Assembly (NCBI RefSeq): GCF_029338295.1
Contig: NZ_CP119793.1
Span: 1-64,000, forward strand
Direction: 5' to 3'
Length of the DNA stretch: 64,000 nucleotides
Source: Haladaptatus sp. QDMS2
Lineage (GTDB): Archaea > Halobacteriota > Halobacteria > Halobacteriales > Halococcaceae
The notes below the pieces were generated by a model that had not been told where the DNA came from, did not search any database, and worked only from the letters and a program-made list of their open reading frames with translations. Position numbers and translations under genes: made by a program. Positions 27,198 through 36,287 of this stretch are shown here, in pieces. Each line of letters opens with the position of its first letter. The stretch's first letter is position 1.

Positions 27198-28694
27198 ATG
27201 GCAGCAACTAGTGAACCCGCAGACTCTACTACGAGTCTCAACGAGGGCACCTCACGAAAGACAGACAGTGGATTAAAACGCCGGTCCGTACTATCGGCGG
27301 TTGCGACGGGCTTAGCAGCTGGATTGGCCGGCTGTACTGGCGGCGGCGGTGGCGGAACGACTGCGTCTAACGATGGCAAGGAGTTTTCGGGTGTTACGAT
27401 CAACGCGGCCGATATCGGCTACATCGGTCTGGGGCCGATAGCGAAGGACGCGATCAATAAGTGGGCCTCCCAGTTCGAGCAGGAGAAGGGGGCGTCGGTG
27501 AAATTCAACTTCCCGGAAAGCGAGACCTTGCTTACGTCCATTCAGTCAGGGGACATTCCGCATTTTTGGACGGGACACCCTGGCTTCCAAGGCCAGCTCC
27601 TCTCATCGGGCATTGTGCAAGGATACGAAAATGAGTTCCAGGATAAATTCCCTAATTTCCTTGATGGCGGACTCATGGATGTCAATCAAAGCCAGATTGA
27701 GTATATTTATTCTCAATGGGATGACGTCTACAATCTCATCATGACTTCAAAACCGTATGCTCCCTTTGCCGTGCGGATGGATCATATGGAAAGCGCTGGG
27801 TTGTCGGCGGATGACATGCCGACAAGCTATGAAGAGTTAATCGACGTTGCAACGCAACTTCGCGACGCAAACGATCAGAGTCTTGGGTGGCAATGTTACG
27901 CTGGTGGTTGTGACCTGCTCGACGTCTACGGGACACAGTGGCTGGCGGCCAACGGTGGAAACGAGGGCAAGGATGGATATAACTGGGGTGACGATTGGTC
28001 CGCAATCAACTGGCGGAATGATACGTGGACGGAATGGATCGGGAAGAACGTTGCTCTCTTCCAGGATCACAATCTCGGCGCCGAAAACACCCCGTCGATA
28101 TGTGACGAACCAGCCCTTCCAATGATTCTCGGTGGTGAACTGAGCATTATTCAGATGACCTCCGCTAATCACAAGCTCTTCATGGAGCAGGCGCCCGGTC
28201 TCCTGGAAGATGGGACGATACAGTACGCCGAACCCTGGGGCGGGTCGAACAACATCAAAGCGCACTTCCTCAACGACGGAGCGAACTTTGCGACCAAGCC
28301 ACAGGGGAAAGATCAGGCGACGTGGGACAAGTCTATCGAGGCGTCGTACGCGATGGTTAACTATGCGATTAACGAAACGCAGATTCTCAGTCACGACTTC
28401 CCGGCTGGACTCGCGTATCACCCCTCGTGGAAGGAACACTTCAACGCCATGCCCGAAGATGACTTCACTACGGCAGGCAACTGGCTTGAAGTCACGCAAA
28501 ACATGGTTCGGAATTCCGACGTTGCGTATGGATACGAAGCACATCCGCTTGAGGGCATTGCACCAGGAATTATTGGCCCTGCGCTCCAAGAAGCTTGGAA
28601 GGGTGAAGGTTCTGTAGAGGACGGGCTTGACAAGGCTGCGACGGAGATGGAGAACCACCTGAAACAGTCCAACGAACCGTGGAAGAACAACTAA
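27198..28694 (+). CDS. ABC transporter sugar-binding lipoprotein (CUT1 type)
   Basis: A 498-residue extracellular solute-binding protein. The N-terminus has a twin-arginine signal with lipobox (LKRRSVLSAVATGLAAGLAGC), followed by a glycine-rich linker, as typical for haloarchaeal lipoproteins sent out by the Tat system and anchored at the Cys. The mature part has the family 1 binding-protein text FSGVTINAADIGYIGLG, SIQSGDIPHFWTGHPGFQGQL, and PMILGGELSIIQMTSANHKLFMEQAPG. It delivers a sugar or oligosaccharide to the two permeases encoded directly downstream (73-base gap). Position right after the hydrolase gene suggests acidic oligosaccharides as cargo, but the ligand cannot be read from sequence. 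Start: ATG 27198, since the GTG at 27183 only adds five residues. Confidence 0.92.
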   Translation: MAATSEPADSTTSLNEGTSRKTDSGLKRRSVLSAVATGLAAGLAGCTGGGGGGTTASNDGKEFSGVTINAADIGYIGLGPIAKDAINKWASQFEQEKGASVKFNFPESETLLTSIQSGDIPHFWTGHPGFQGQLLSSGIVQGYENEFQDKFPNFLDGGLMDVNQSQIEYIYSQWDDVYNLIMTSKPYAPFAVRMDHMESAGLSADDMPTSYEELIDVATQLRDANDQSLGWQCYAGGCDLLDVYGTQWLAANGGNEGKDGYNWGDDWSAINWRNDTWTEWIGKNVALFQDHNLGAENTPSICDEPALPMILGGELSIIQMTSANHKLFMEQAPGLLEDGTIQYAEPWGGSNNIKAHFLNDGANFATKPQGKDQATWDKSIEASYAMVNYAINETQILSHDFPAGLAYHPSWKEHFNAMPEDDFTTAGNWLEVTQNMVRNSDVAYGYEAHPLEGIAPGIIGPALQEAWKGEGSVEDGLDKAATEMENHLKQSNEPWKNN

Positions 28695-28767
28695 GCCAGA
28701 GAATTCTACCCTCTTCCGCTTCGTACAGCAAACGAATAACACACATCATTCAACTAATATAAAAAGA

Positions 28768-29718
28768 ATGTCTGAAACAACAAAACACCTCAGCGCAGGT
28801 GAGACAGGGAACCTCTCACGTCTTGCCCGTGCGCGGGAAACGTATAAGGAGAATAAATTCGCATATCTCATGGTACTCCCGACAGTGTTGTACCTCTTGC
28901 TACTAGTCTGGTTCCCCTGGATGCAAGGACTTGTAATGAGCTTCTTCAATTGGCCGCTCTTCGGCCCCAAAACGTTCATTGGACTCGATAACTACACATA
29001 CCTTATCTCGTGGGAGGTGTTTCGTCAATCGCTTGTCGCTACCCTCATCTATGGGACCCAAACAATTGGCCACCTCTTACTGGGGACGATAATGGCGCTT
29101 ATCGTCTGGAAGCAGAAACGATTCGTCGGCGTTGTCAGTATCATCTTCCTCATCCCGTACGTGATTCCACCACTGGTAACGGGGACCTTGTTCAGTTACT
29201 TGCTCAACCCAAACGTTGGTCCGTTCTTCGAACTGATGACGGAATGGGGTATCCTCGCAAAACCAGTGTATTGGCTCTCTGATGACTTCTCTGCAATCGC
29301 CGTCGTAACTCTGGTTGGAGTATGGACTTGGGCACCGTTAGTCTTCCTGCTAGTCATCTCAGCGTTAGAAGGGATCCCAAAGCAGTACTACGAAGTTGCG
29401 GAGGTCTTCGGTGCAAACGTCTGGGAACGATTCCGCTACATCACGTTCCCCCAAATCAAAACGACACTCCTGATTGCACTCATCATTCGTATCATCTGGA
29501 ACCTCGGAAAAGTTTCTCAACCGTTCGTGATGACGAGAGGTGGTCCCGGCTATTCCACGTCGATGCTTGGCGTGCTAATCTATCGCTTGGCCTGGATACA
29601 GACTGACTTCGGGTTGGCGTTCGCCACCGGAGTCATCCTTAGTGTAATCTCTCTCGTCTTCATCTCTCTGTTCGTCTATAAGTTCGAACAAGAAGAAGGG
29701 GAGGTTTCGATAGCATGA
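28768..29718 (+). CDS. ABC transporter permease, MalF/UgpA-like
   Basis: A 316-residue membrane protein with about six transmembrane helices, the first being FAYLMVLPTVLYLLLLVWFP. The conserved cytoplasmic EAA loop that contacts the ATPase is present: EVAEVFGANVWERFRYITFPQIK. The C-terminal part has TRGGPGYSTSMLGVLIYRLA. It pairs with the next permease, whose ATG overlaps its TGA by four bases (ATGA), showing translational coupling. Together they form the membrane channel of a CUT1 sugar importer. Confidence 0.93.
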   Translation: MSETTKHLSAGETGNLSRLARARETYKENKFAYLMVLPTVLYLLLLVWFPWMQGLVMSFFNWPLFGPKTFIGLDNYTYLISWEVFRQSLVATLIYGTQTIGHLLLGTIMALIVWKQKRFVGVVSIIFLIPYVIPPLVTGTLFSYLLNPNVGPFFELMTEWGILAKPVYWLSDDFSAIAVVTLVGVWTWAPLVFLLVISALEGIPKQYYEVAEVFGANVWERFRYITFPQIKTTLLIALIIRIIWNLGKVSQPFVMTRGGPGYSTSMLGVLIYRLAWIQTDFGLAFATGVILSVISLVFISLFVYKFEQEEGEVSIA

Positions 29719-30551
29719 GCACTCGAACTCGGATCCTCTCTGATTCGAATATCACCTTCATGGACGTGATTCGGTGGGCGATCACTGTCATTGTGAGTGT
29801 CATCGTTTTCCTCCCCGTTCTCTACGCCTTCTCAGTCTCACTTCGACCGCGAAGCGAAGTCTTCGGACCGGTTCATCTCATCCCTTACGAACCCACCATC
29901 GAGCCGTATCTCTCATTCTTCGCCGATTCCAGTACATATCTCGTCAACAGTTTACTGGTCGCGACGGGTGTGAGTATGCTGATCCTCCTGATCGCGATTC
30001 CGGGGGCGTATGCGTTCGGCCGGCTTGAGTTCAAGGGTCGAAAAGGTTTGTTCTATGCTATCGTGATGATCGTGCTGGTCCCGGAGGTCATGCTCATCGT
30101 CCCGGTCGCACAGATCGTTAGATGGCTCCATCTATTCGACACGATTGCGGGTCTCTGGCTCGCGTTACTTATCGGTGGCATGCCGATCGCCATCTGGATT
30201 CTGCGGGACAACTTCATGCGGCTGCCACCAAATGCAGAGGAAGCGGCGATGGTGTACGGTTGCACACAGTTCTCTGCGTTCCGAAAGGTGGTACTGCCCC
30301 TCGCAACACCCGCGATTATCACGGTCGCGTTCTTGTCGTTCCTCAGCGCGTGGACAGAATTCCTGTTTACGAATATGCTGAGTACACCCGGAGGTGGCTG
30401 GACAGCTATCGTGGTTCTGTTCAGTCTCATGAACCCCGACCACTCACCCAACTGGCCGCTCTTGATGGCTGCGTCGTTCATCGTCTCGCTTCCGCCGATT
30501 GTCTTCTACGGACTCATTCGGCGAACGCTACAAGAGGCGTTGAACTTCTGA
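29715..30551 (+). CDS. ABC transporter permease, MalG/UgpE-like
   Basis: A 278-residue permease with six predicted helices and the EAA motif EEAAMVYGCTQFSAFRKVVLPLATPAI. The opening VIVSVIVFLPVLYAFSVSLRP and the loop SSTYLVNSLLVATGVSMLILLIAIPGAYAFGRLEFKG are standard for MalG-type subunits. The gene overlaps the previous permease by four bases. After it there is a 320-base gap with no gene before the ATPase, so the ATPase probably has its own promoter. Confidence 0.93.
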   Translation: MSTRTRILSDSNITFMDVIRWAITVIVSVIVFLPVLYAFSVSLRPRSEVFGPVHLIPYEPTIEPYLSFFADSSTYLVNSLLVATGVSMLILLIAIPGAYAFGRLEFKGRKGLFYAIVMIVLVPEVMLIVPVAQIVRWLHLFDTIAGLWLALLIGGMPIAIWILRDNFMRLPPNAEEAAMVYGCTQFSAFRKVVLPLATPAIITVAFLSFLSAWTEFLFTNMLSTPGGGWTAIVVLFSLMNPDHSPNWPLLMAASFIVSLPPIVFYGLIRRTLQEALNF

Positions 30552-30871
30552 ATCTCTCACTTTCGGAGCCATCCCATTCATCTTCGAGTGTGAATGTTCT
30601 GAGACACTCCGTAGATCCTCGTGGAACGACGATGTACTTTGCGGGTTCGTTACCTCAGCCGTGATCGAATGCAGACGTTTCGTGTTCAACTCGTCGGTTC
30701 ACGACGGTGCTGGTCTTGAGTTATTCTGGCGATTGAATTCTCGTTGGTCACTTCGATTGGTTATTTATCCTTGAGAAATGTCACAAAACCACTAACGGAT
30801 TCAAATTTGAATTACCGGTATGGGCCTATTTTCCAAAAGGATTAATATTGGCGGCCATGTTAACTGGTACA

Positions 30872-32041
30872 ATGGCACAAACTAGCGATGAACAGAGGGC
30901 TCGTAGTACTACAGATATTGGTGACGTTTCTGAATTCAGCAAGCGAGAGGGTGAAACGCTTCGATTAGAAGGCATAACGAAAACATTCGGTGGCGGAACG
31001 GTCATCGCGGCAGAGGACGTTAACATTACGGTTGAACCAGACGAGTTTGTGGTCCTTGTTGGTCCGTCGGGGTGCGGAAAAACGACTACCCTTCGATGCA
31101 TCTCCGGGCTCGAAATTCCCGACGGCGGGACGGTAATGCTCGGGGATAAAGACATCACAAACCATGCACCAAAAGATCGCGACCTCGCATACGTGTTCCA
31201 GAGCATCGCGCTGTTCCCGCATATGACCGTTCGGAAAAACATGCGGTTCGGGCTCGATATGGCGACGAGTTTGGATGGACAAGAGAAGGAACGTCGGGTA
31301 CGAGATGTCGCGAAGATCCTCCAAATCGACGACTATCTCGACCGAAGTACAAGTGATCTCTCAGGCGGACAACAACAACGTGTGAGTATCGGGCGGGCAA
31401 TGGTTATGGAGCCTGCCGCATTCTTGCTTGACGAACCGTTCTCGAACCTCGACGCGAATCTGCGAGACGAGATGCAAACAGAAGTCAAGAAATTGCAGCG
31501 AAACCTGAATCGTGCCATGATTTTTGTCACGCACGACCAAGCTGAAGCGATGACACTCGCAGATAAGATTGTCATTATGCGCGACGGAACTATTCAGCAA
31601 CAGGGGTCTCCCTACGAGATTTACAACGACCCGGCAAACGAATTTGTTGCCCGATTCATCGGTTCACCGTCCACGAACATGATTCGCGCTCATATCGAAT
31701 CCCGTGGTAGCAATGTCGCTCTTGTGACTGAATCATTCGAGGTGACGCTCTCGAGCGAACGGAGTGATATGCTCGCAAGCCACATTGGCGAGTCGGTCTA
31801 CATGGGTATCCGTCCGGAGTATCTCAGACTTGGAGAGAGCAACGAGGCCGTCCTCACGAATGTGAAGGTCACGCTTGTCGAACCGGAGGGCGCTCGAGAC
31901 ACAATTCACCTTGAGGTAGGAGGGCTTGAACTCGTGGCGGCGGTGCGACAGGGTCAGGTACGTGCCGACGAATCATTCGACGTAAGTTTCGACAGAGATC
32001 AAATTTGGGTCTTCGACGAAACGGGTGAACGTATCGCCTAA
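30872..32041 (+). CDS. ABC transporter ATP-binding protein, MalK/UgpC/MsmX type
   Basis: A 389-residue ATPase (start ATG 30872; an ATG at 30857 and a TTG at 30848 are alternatives). Nucleotide-binding domain: GPSGCGKTT (Walker A), FQSIALFPHM (Q-loop), LSGGQQQRVSIGRAM (signature), AFLLDEPFSNLD (Walker B with catalytic Glu) and FVTHDQAEAM (switch His). The C-terminal third is a TOBE/OB regulatory domain (YMGIRPEYLRLGESN...). An unusual 30-residue acidic N-terminal extension precedes the ABC domain. It powers the importer encoded just upstream. A TATA-like TTAAT sequence lies shortly before it. The ATPase could also serve other importers, as MsmX does in Bacillus. Confidence 0.94.
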   Translation: MAQTSDEQRARSTTDIGDVSEFSKREGETLRLEGITKTFGGGTVIAAEDVNITVEPDEFVVLVGPSGCGKTTTLRCISGLEIPDGGTVMLGDKDITNHAPKDRDLAYVFQSIALFPHMTVRKNMRFGLDMATSLDGQEKERRVRDVAKILQIDDYLDRSTSDLSGGQQQRVSIGRAMVMEPAAFLLDEPFSNLDANLRDEMQTEVKKLQRNLNRAMIFVTHDQAEAMTLADKIVIMRDGTIQQQGSPYEIYNDPANEFVARFIGSPSTNMIRAHIESRGSNVALVTESFEVTLSSERSDMLASHIGESVYMGIRPEYLRLGESNEAVLTNVKVTLVEPEGARDTIHLEVGGLELVAAVRQGQVRADESFDVSFDRDQIWVFDETGERIA

Positions 32042-32124
32042 ATTCTCTCGTTGAGTGCTTGTATTCCAACCCAGCTCGACTCGACAAAGCTTAGTTCGGG
32101 GGAGATTTTTATTGTCGCGCTATA

Positions 32125-32604
32125 ATGTACTACATGACCATGGACAATGATCTACAATCAGTCTTTTCTGAACGCGAAAAACCGCCGAGAGACGTGGTTG
32201 AGTCGGAGCCAAAGTACTGGTACGCACTGGCTGCATTTCTTGCTGCGACCCTTTTCAGCATCATTTACATCGCCGTCGTAACTCGAATTGGAGGACAATC
32301 CGCCATCAGTGGCTCGTTTCTGAACCTCTGGCTGATTGGACTGGTCGTCCTCGCGGTTTTATCATACCCAGCCCTGTTCAAGGACACTGCATTCATTCGA
32401 AAGACAGTCGTCGGGTGGAATCCGAAGTCGTGGTCCGCTATTGTGTTTGGCTTCACACTGCCACTAGTCGTATTCACGGCAAGCCTCATCTGGTATCATC
32501 CCTCCGTCAGCGTGCTACTAGGCATTCTCTCGTTTATCATCACCACTTTCCTCACGATGGGTTTCCACTTATACCGGCGTCATAGCTACATCGGCAATCC
32601 CTGA
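32125..32604 (+). CDS. Small integral membrane protein, unknown function
   Basis: About 159 residues (ATGs at 32125, 32134 and 32140 are all possible starts). A charged N-terminus of about 30 residues is followed by four hydrophobic helices: YALAAFLAATLFSIIYIAVV, FLNLWLIGLVVLAVLSYPAL, SAIVFGFTLPLVVFTASLIWY and VLLGILSFIITTFLTMGFHLY. I recognise no family. It is encoded just after the ABC ATPase and before another small membrane protein and a dehydratase, so it may be an accessory of the sugar-uptake system. Confidence 0.7.
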   Translation: MYYMTMDNDLQSVFSEREKPPRDVVESEPKYWYALAAFLAATLFSIIYIAVVTRIGGQSAISGSFLNLWLIGLVVLAVLSYPALFKDTAFIRKTVVGWNPKSWSAIVFGFTLPLVVFTASLIWYHPSVSVLLGILSFIITTFLTMGFHLYRRHSYIGNP

Positions 32605-32655
32605 ATTGGTCGAATCAACGAAAATCATTTGAACACTCCTCTACGTTGTACACGT

Positions 32656-32931
32656 GTGAAAACTCGAGTCTGGCTTCCGGGGACAAAATCAGGTAACACG
32701 CCTCGTAATGTGGCCGTCGTCCTGCTCTACTTAATCACAGCTCCGATATGGTTGACGCTCGCCCCGACGTTCGTTGGCCTTATCATATACCTGAACGCCG
32801 GTGGTTGGGCAGACGCACTTACGTCACTTCCGGGAATCAATTCGGGAGGTGGGATACAATCAGGCATCGCCGGCTTCGCCTACACCTTCGCCTTCTGGTA
32901 TCTTCTCTACGTCTTCTACACTCTGTTCTGA
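32656..32931 (+). CDS. Small two-helix membrane protein, unknown function
   Basis: A 91-residue protein if translated from the GTG at 32656 (MKTRVWLPGTKSGN); a TTG at 32629 adds nine residues. It has two hydrophobic segments (AVVLLYLITAPIWLTLAPTF and GIAGFAYTFAFWYLLYVFY) with a short glycine-rich loop between. No family recognised. It follows the previous membrane protein closely on the same strand, and the two may be co-transcribed and work together. Confidence 0.55.
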   Translation: MKTRVWLPGTKSGNTPRNVAVVLLYLITAPIWLTLAPTFVGLIIYLNAGGWADALTSLPGINSGGGIQSGIAGFAYTFAFWYLLYVFYTLF

Positions 32932-32949
32932 GTTCCCTCCCGGTGATAC

Positions 32950-32958
32950 CTATATACC
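32950..32958 (+). promoter_or_regulatory. TATA box before the enolase-superfamily gene
   Basis: The sequence ctatatacc lies about 30 bases before the ATG at 32986, in a good position for a leaderless archaeal transcript. It suggests separate transcription of the dehydratase from the upstream membrane protein genes. Confidence 0.5.
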
Positions 32959-32985
32959 GACTCGTCCTAAAAGTCAGTGTGTCAG

Positions 32986-34110
32986 ATGAAAATCAAGCGT
33001 ATCAGCGTACGACTTATCGCTTGTCCGTTGGAGCGAACCGTCGTCGCAAGCAGTTTCACCAAGACGCGGCGCTGTACAGTCCTCGTCACGATAGAAACCG
33101 ATTCCGGAATCCGTGGACGAATCTACGCGGGGGATAAGCGCGACCACCAAGAACAGATTGCCACGTATATCATCGATGACATCGCTCCGCTCTTGATCGA
33201 CGAAGAATTGTTCTCCGTTGAGCGGCTCTGGGAACGAGCGGTCGCCGGTAGTTCAACCGCGAGCGATCGAGACCTCTATATGCACGCCCTCGGTGCGGTA
33301 GACAGCGCAATCTGGGATGCGATTGGGAAGGCACTTGACGTCCCATTGTACCAGCTGTGGGGTGGGTACCAAGACACGCTCCCGATGATCGCGATTGGCG
33401 GATACTACGAGGACGACAAAGATCTCGACGGACTCGTTGCGGAAGCAACCGAATACCGGGAGTTGGGTTTAGACGGAATAAAGCTCAAAGTAGGGGGCGC
33501 CTCGATTGAGGAAGACATCGCGCGACTTGCTGCTATCCGAAAGGAACTCGGTGATGAGTACTGCATCGCGTGTGACGCGAATCGAGCCTGGAGTGTCATC
33601 CAGGCAATCACCTTTGCAGAGCGCGCTATCGAGTATGACCTTGCGTGGTTGGAAGAGCCAGTTGCTTGGTTCGACCAGTATCGTGGCATGCGAGAGGTTC
33701 GACAACGAACGAACATTCCTGTCACGGCTGGTCAAAATGAGACTGCTCCATCTGGATGTGTACGTTTATTGAATGAGTCCTCTGTCGATATCCTCAACTA
33801 CGACGCAAGCCTGGGCGGAGGACCGACTGCGTGGCACAAGGTGGCGGCAACCGCGGGAATTCAGGGGATAACGATGGGTCATCACGAAGAGCCGCATCTT
33901 GCAATGCATCTCCTCGCGAGCATACCGAACAGTGGCCATTTAGAGGGCTTCCATCCCGACCTTGACCCAATCTGGTATCAAATGGTTGAAAACCGCCCAC
34001 CCGTTGAAGACGGTCGTCTTCGCCTCCCTGAGGGTCCTGGATTTGGCCTCACCTTCTGCGAGGAGTTCATCCAAAAGTACACCGTGGATACCGCTGCATA
34101 CGGTCGTTGA
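32986..34110 (+). CDS. Enolase-superfamily enzyme, mandelate-racemase-like with K-x-K motif
   Basis: A 374-residue protein starting MKIKRISVRLIACPL. Capping domain: TRRCTVLVTIETDSGIRGRIYAG, then LGAVDSAIWDAIGKALDVPLYQLWGG. Barrel: GIKLKVGG (Lys-x-Lys acid/base pair), IACDANRAW (metal Asp), WLEEPVAWFD (metal Glu), TAGQNETAPSG (third metal ligand), and GITMGHHEEPHLAMHLLA (catalytic His region). The complete set suggests an active sugar-acid dehydratase or racemase of the mandelate racemase group. It lies between the ABC importer genes and another dehydratase on the opposite strand. It differs clearly from the other four superfamily members in the window. Confidence 0.85.
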   Translation: MKIKRISVRLIACPLERTVVASSFTKTRRCTVLVTIETDSGIRGRIYAGDKRDHQEQIATYIIDDIAPLLIDEELFSVERLWERAVAGSSTASDRDLYMHALGAVDSAIWDAIGKALDVPLYQLWGGYQDTLPMIAIGGYYEDDKDLDGLVAEATEYRELGLDGIKLKVGGASIEEDIARLAAIRKELGDEYCIACDANRAWSVIQAITFAERAIEYDLAWLEEPVAWFDQYRGMREVRQRTNIPVTAGQNETAPSGCVRLLNESSVDILNYDASLGGGPTAWHKVAATAGIQGITMGHHEEPHLAMHLLASIPNSGHLEGFHPDLDPIWYQMVENRPPVEDGRLRLPEGPGFGLTFCEEFIQKYTVDTAAYGR

Positions 34111-34179
34111 GTATGCTTCACGACGCACCTCACTGTGGCGCACTATCGGGGGAAATTTTAAGGTGTGGTCGGTCTCCTT

Positions 34180-34419
34180 ATGCATATGGACGTTGGTAAT
34201 CCAATGAACGTACTGAAAGCAGCAGTAGCATCGGGTACACGGTTTGGGTTCGCAATTTTCTTGGCATTGCTCGCTTCCGCTGCCTTAGATCGTGGATTCA
34301 TGATTGCAATGGTTGTTTTCGTGGCCTTCGCCATCGGTATCGGCGCACTAGGATTTCGGAAGTTCACTAGTGAGTTGGACAATCTCAAATACATCGACAG
34401 TGTCGATGATGCCATTTGA
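34180..34419 (+). CDS. Small two-helix membrane protein, unknown function
   Basis: A 79-residue protein from the ATG at 34180 (an ATG at 34186 is also possible; GTG 34165 adds five residues). It contains SGTRFGFAIFLALLASAALD and FMIAMVVFVAFAIGIGALGF as hydrophobic helices and ends in a charged tail (KFTSELDNLKYIDSVDDAI). A TATA-like aattttaa lies about 25 bases upstream. No family recognised. It sits between two convergent dehydratase genes. Confidence 0.6.
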   Translation: MHMDVGNPMNVLKAAVASGTRFGFAIFLALLASAALDRGFMIAMVVFVAFAIGIGALGFRKFTSELDNLKYIDSVDDAI

Positions 34420-34493
34420 ATGCTCTCCCAATCGAAATAATCAGTAACCACATTCGCCGTCGAAAAATGGCCTACACGGATTTCTGCCTGCCG

Positions 34494-35720
34494 TTAGAAG
34501 ATATATTCAGATTCCTCGGTAAGCCGATCAAGCACAACATCCGGGTTCACTTCAATCCCTAAGCCCGGACCTTCGGGGAGGGAAATCGAACCTTCAGAGA
34601 GGATTGGACCACTTTCACCCGTCCGGACCACCGTTCCGTCCCACCACGGGGCATCACCTCCTCGGTATTCAAGGCTATAGAAATTAGGAATCGATGCGGC
34701 GAAGTGGACGCCTGCGATCGTCCCGACTGGACTTGCCAAGTTGTGTGGTGCCATCGGGACGCCGTAGAGATCGCAGACAGCGGCGATCTTCCGAAGGACG
34801 CTCAAGCCGCCACACTCCGTTACATCCGGTGCCGCAAGGTCGAGTGTATCGTGTTTCAGTAAGTCAGCAAATCGATTGACCGTAACAACGTTCTCGCCGG
34901 TCAAAATCGGAATATCGATCTGTTCTCTAACGCGGGCCTGCGCGTCGAGTTTCTCCGGATGGACTGGATCTTCGAGGAATGAGAGATTAAACTCCTCTAA
35001 TTCGCGGCCGAGTCTAACTGCGGTCTCGACTGTGTACTTCCAATGCAGATCCATCCCAAGATCAACCTCGTACCCAATTTCGTCTCGGACTGCGCGCACC
35101 AATTCTGCCTTGTGCTCGATTTCCCGGTCATCCATACGCCGCGCGGCCGTATCGTCGTTTGGATGACCCGGTGTCATCACATCCAGATCAAACTTGATCG
35201 ACTCAAACCCTTGGTTAACAACATCTCTCGCGGCTCGGGCGAACGCTTCCGGTGTGAACTCTTCTGACGACCCCTCTTCTTTTGCCGTTGCTTGCGTGTC
35301 CGAGTATACACCGATCTCGTCCCGAAATTTTCCGCCTAGTAGTTCGTACACCGGAACGCCGAGGATCTTTCCCTTGATGTCCCAACAGGCGGTTTCGATG
35401 GCAGTAATAGCGGACTGGCCGATAGTCCCACTTCCGGTGTATTTACCGGCCAAGTGTTCGTATATTCGTTCCGGATCCAGGGGATTCTGACCGACAACCA
35501 GTGACTCCATCCGCATTGCGACGTCCATTGACTCTTCGCCCCGGAACGTCTCACCAATTCCGTAGTCTCCGGCGTCTGTTTTGACCTTGACGATACCCCA
35601 AGTATAATGTTCTCCGTTGTCTCTCGGATTACCCTTCACCCCCATCGTTTCAATACCAGTGATTTTAACATCTCGCTCGGGCGGTCGCTGTCTCTCGCTG
35701 TCCGTCACATCTCGCCACAT
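34494..35720 (-). CDS. Enolase-superfamily sugar-acid dehydratase (K-x-D, D-x-H type)
   Basis: A 408-residue member of the mandelate racemase group. Visible features: TWGIVKVKTDAGDYGIGETF, AIETACWDIKGKILGVPVYELLGGK, SIKFDLDVM (Lys-x-Asp), GMDLHWKYTVETA (Asp-x-His), SFLEDPVHPEK, PILTGENVVTVNRF (third ligand in TGEN), LAAPDVTECGGL, and PMAPHNLASPVGT (dyad His). The insert TPGHPNDDTAARRMD after the first motif is characteristic of longer gluconate/xylonate-type haloarchaeal dehydratases, though I cannot name the substrate. It makes 2-keto-3-deoxy sugar acids. Likely start is the ATG at 35720. Confidence 0.85.
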   Translation of the reverse strand: MWRDVTDSERQRPPERDVKITGIETMGVKGNPRDNGEHYTWGIVKVKTDAGDYGIGETFRGEESMDVAMRMESLVVGQNPLDPERIYEHLAGKYTGSGTIGQSAITAIETACWDIKGKILGVPVYELLGGKFRDEIGVYSDTQATAKEEGSSEEFTPEAFARAARDVVNQGFESIKFDLDVMTPGHPNDDTAARRMDDREIEHKAELVRAVRDEIGYEVDLGMDLHWKYTVETAVRLGRELEEFNLSFLEDPVHPEKLDAQARVREQIDIPILTGENVVTVNRFADLLKHDTLDLAAPDVTECGGLSVLRKIAAVCDLYGVPMAPHNLASPVGTIAGVHFAASIPNFYSLEYRGGDAPWWDGTVVRTGESGPILSEGSISLPEGPGLGIEVNPDVVLDRLTEESEYIF

Positions 35721-36287
35721 TTCGTCTCTTAGTCCCCTCTCGAGCGTAATAATGATATCTGTGACGAATTTTCTCCTCGTATTTGCGTGTACATCTCGGT
35801 GTTCATCTATTGGAAACCTGTGAACCGTCTAACCAAAAGTGTGTTTGTCAATCACACCCTTATAACACTCGTACGATTGTTATTCATTTCATCATCTATT
35901 TGACGAAATGATTTGTTAATTGCTAACAAGTCACTACACACTGTTGAATCTCAATTTAGCTTCATGAAGAACATCAGTTGGAGTTTCCACATCACGTGAG
36001 ATTGCACCTCTTAGTCGCCATTGAAGCGCACAACCAGCTCCACACAGACGGTCCACCATTGATTTCGTGAAAATACGATTGAGTTGCAGGCGTATTGTCC
36101 CGAACTCAGGCATTAGTTTCGCGTTTAATTTTCTTCATAGATTGTTCACACGCTGTCTCTCGTTTTTGACCGTGTTTGAACCCGTTTAGAACTGGTTGCG
36201 GATTATCAATGAATTCAACGTACCGGAAAAAATGGTCTATCGGTCGATGTGAGCAAACGGCCAAAAAATCACCGCGAACTAGGATAC
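35721..36287. other. Intergenic stretch, one possible 59-codon frame
   Basis: 567 bases between two minus-strand genes. The only notable frame is on the minus strand at 35934-36113 (59 codons, starts MPEFGTIRLQLNRIF); it matches no family I know and may be chance or a fragment. The remainder is AT-rich with the promoter region of the dehydratase near 35721-35900. Confidence 0.35.
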
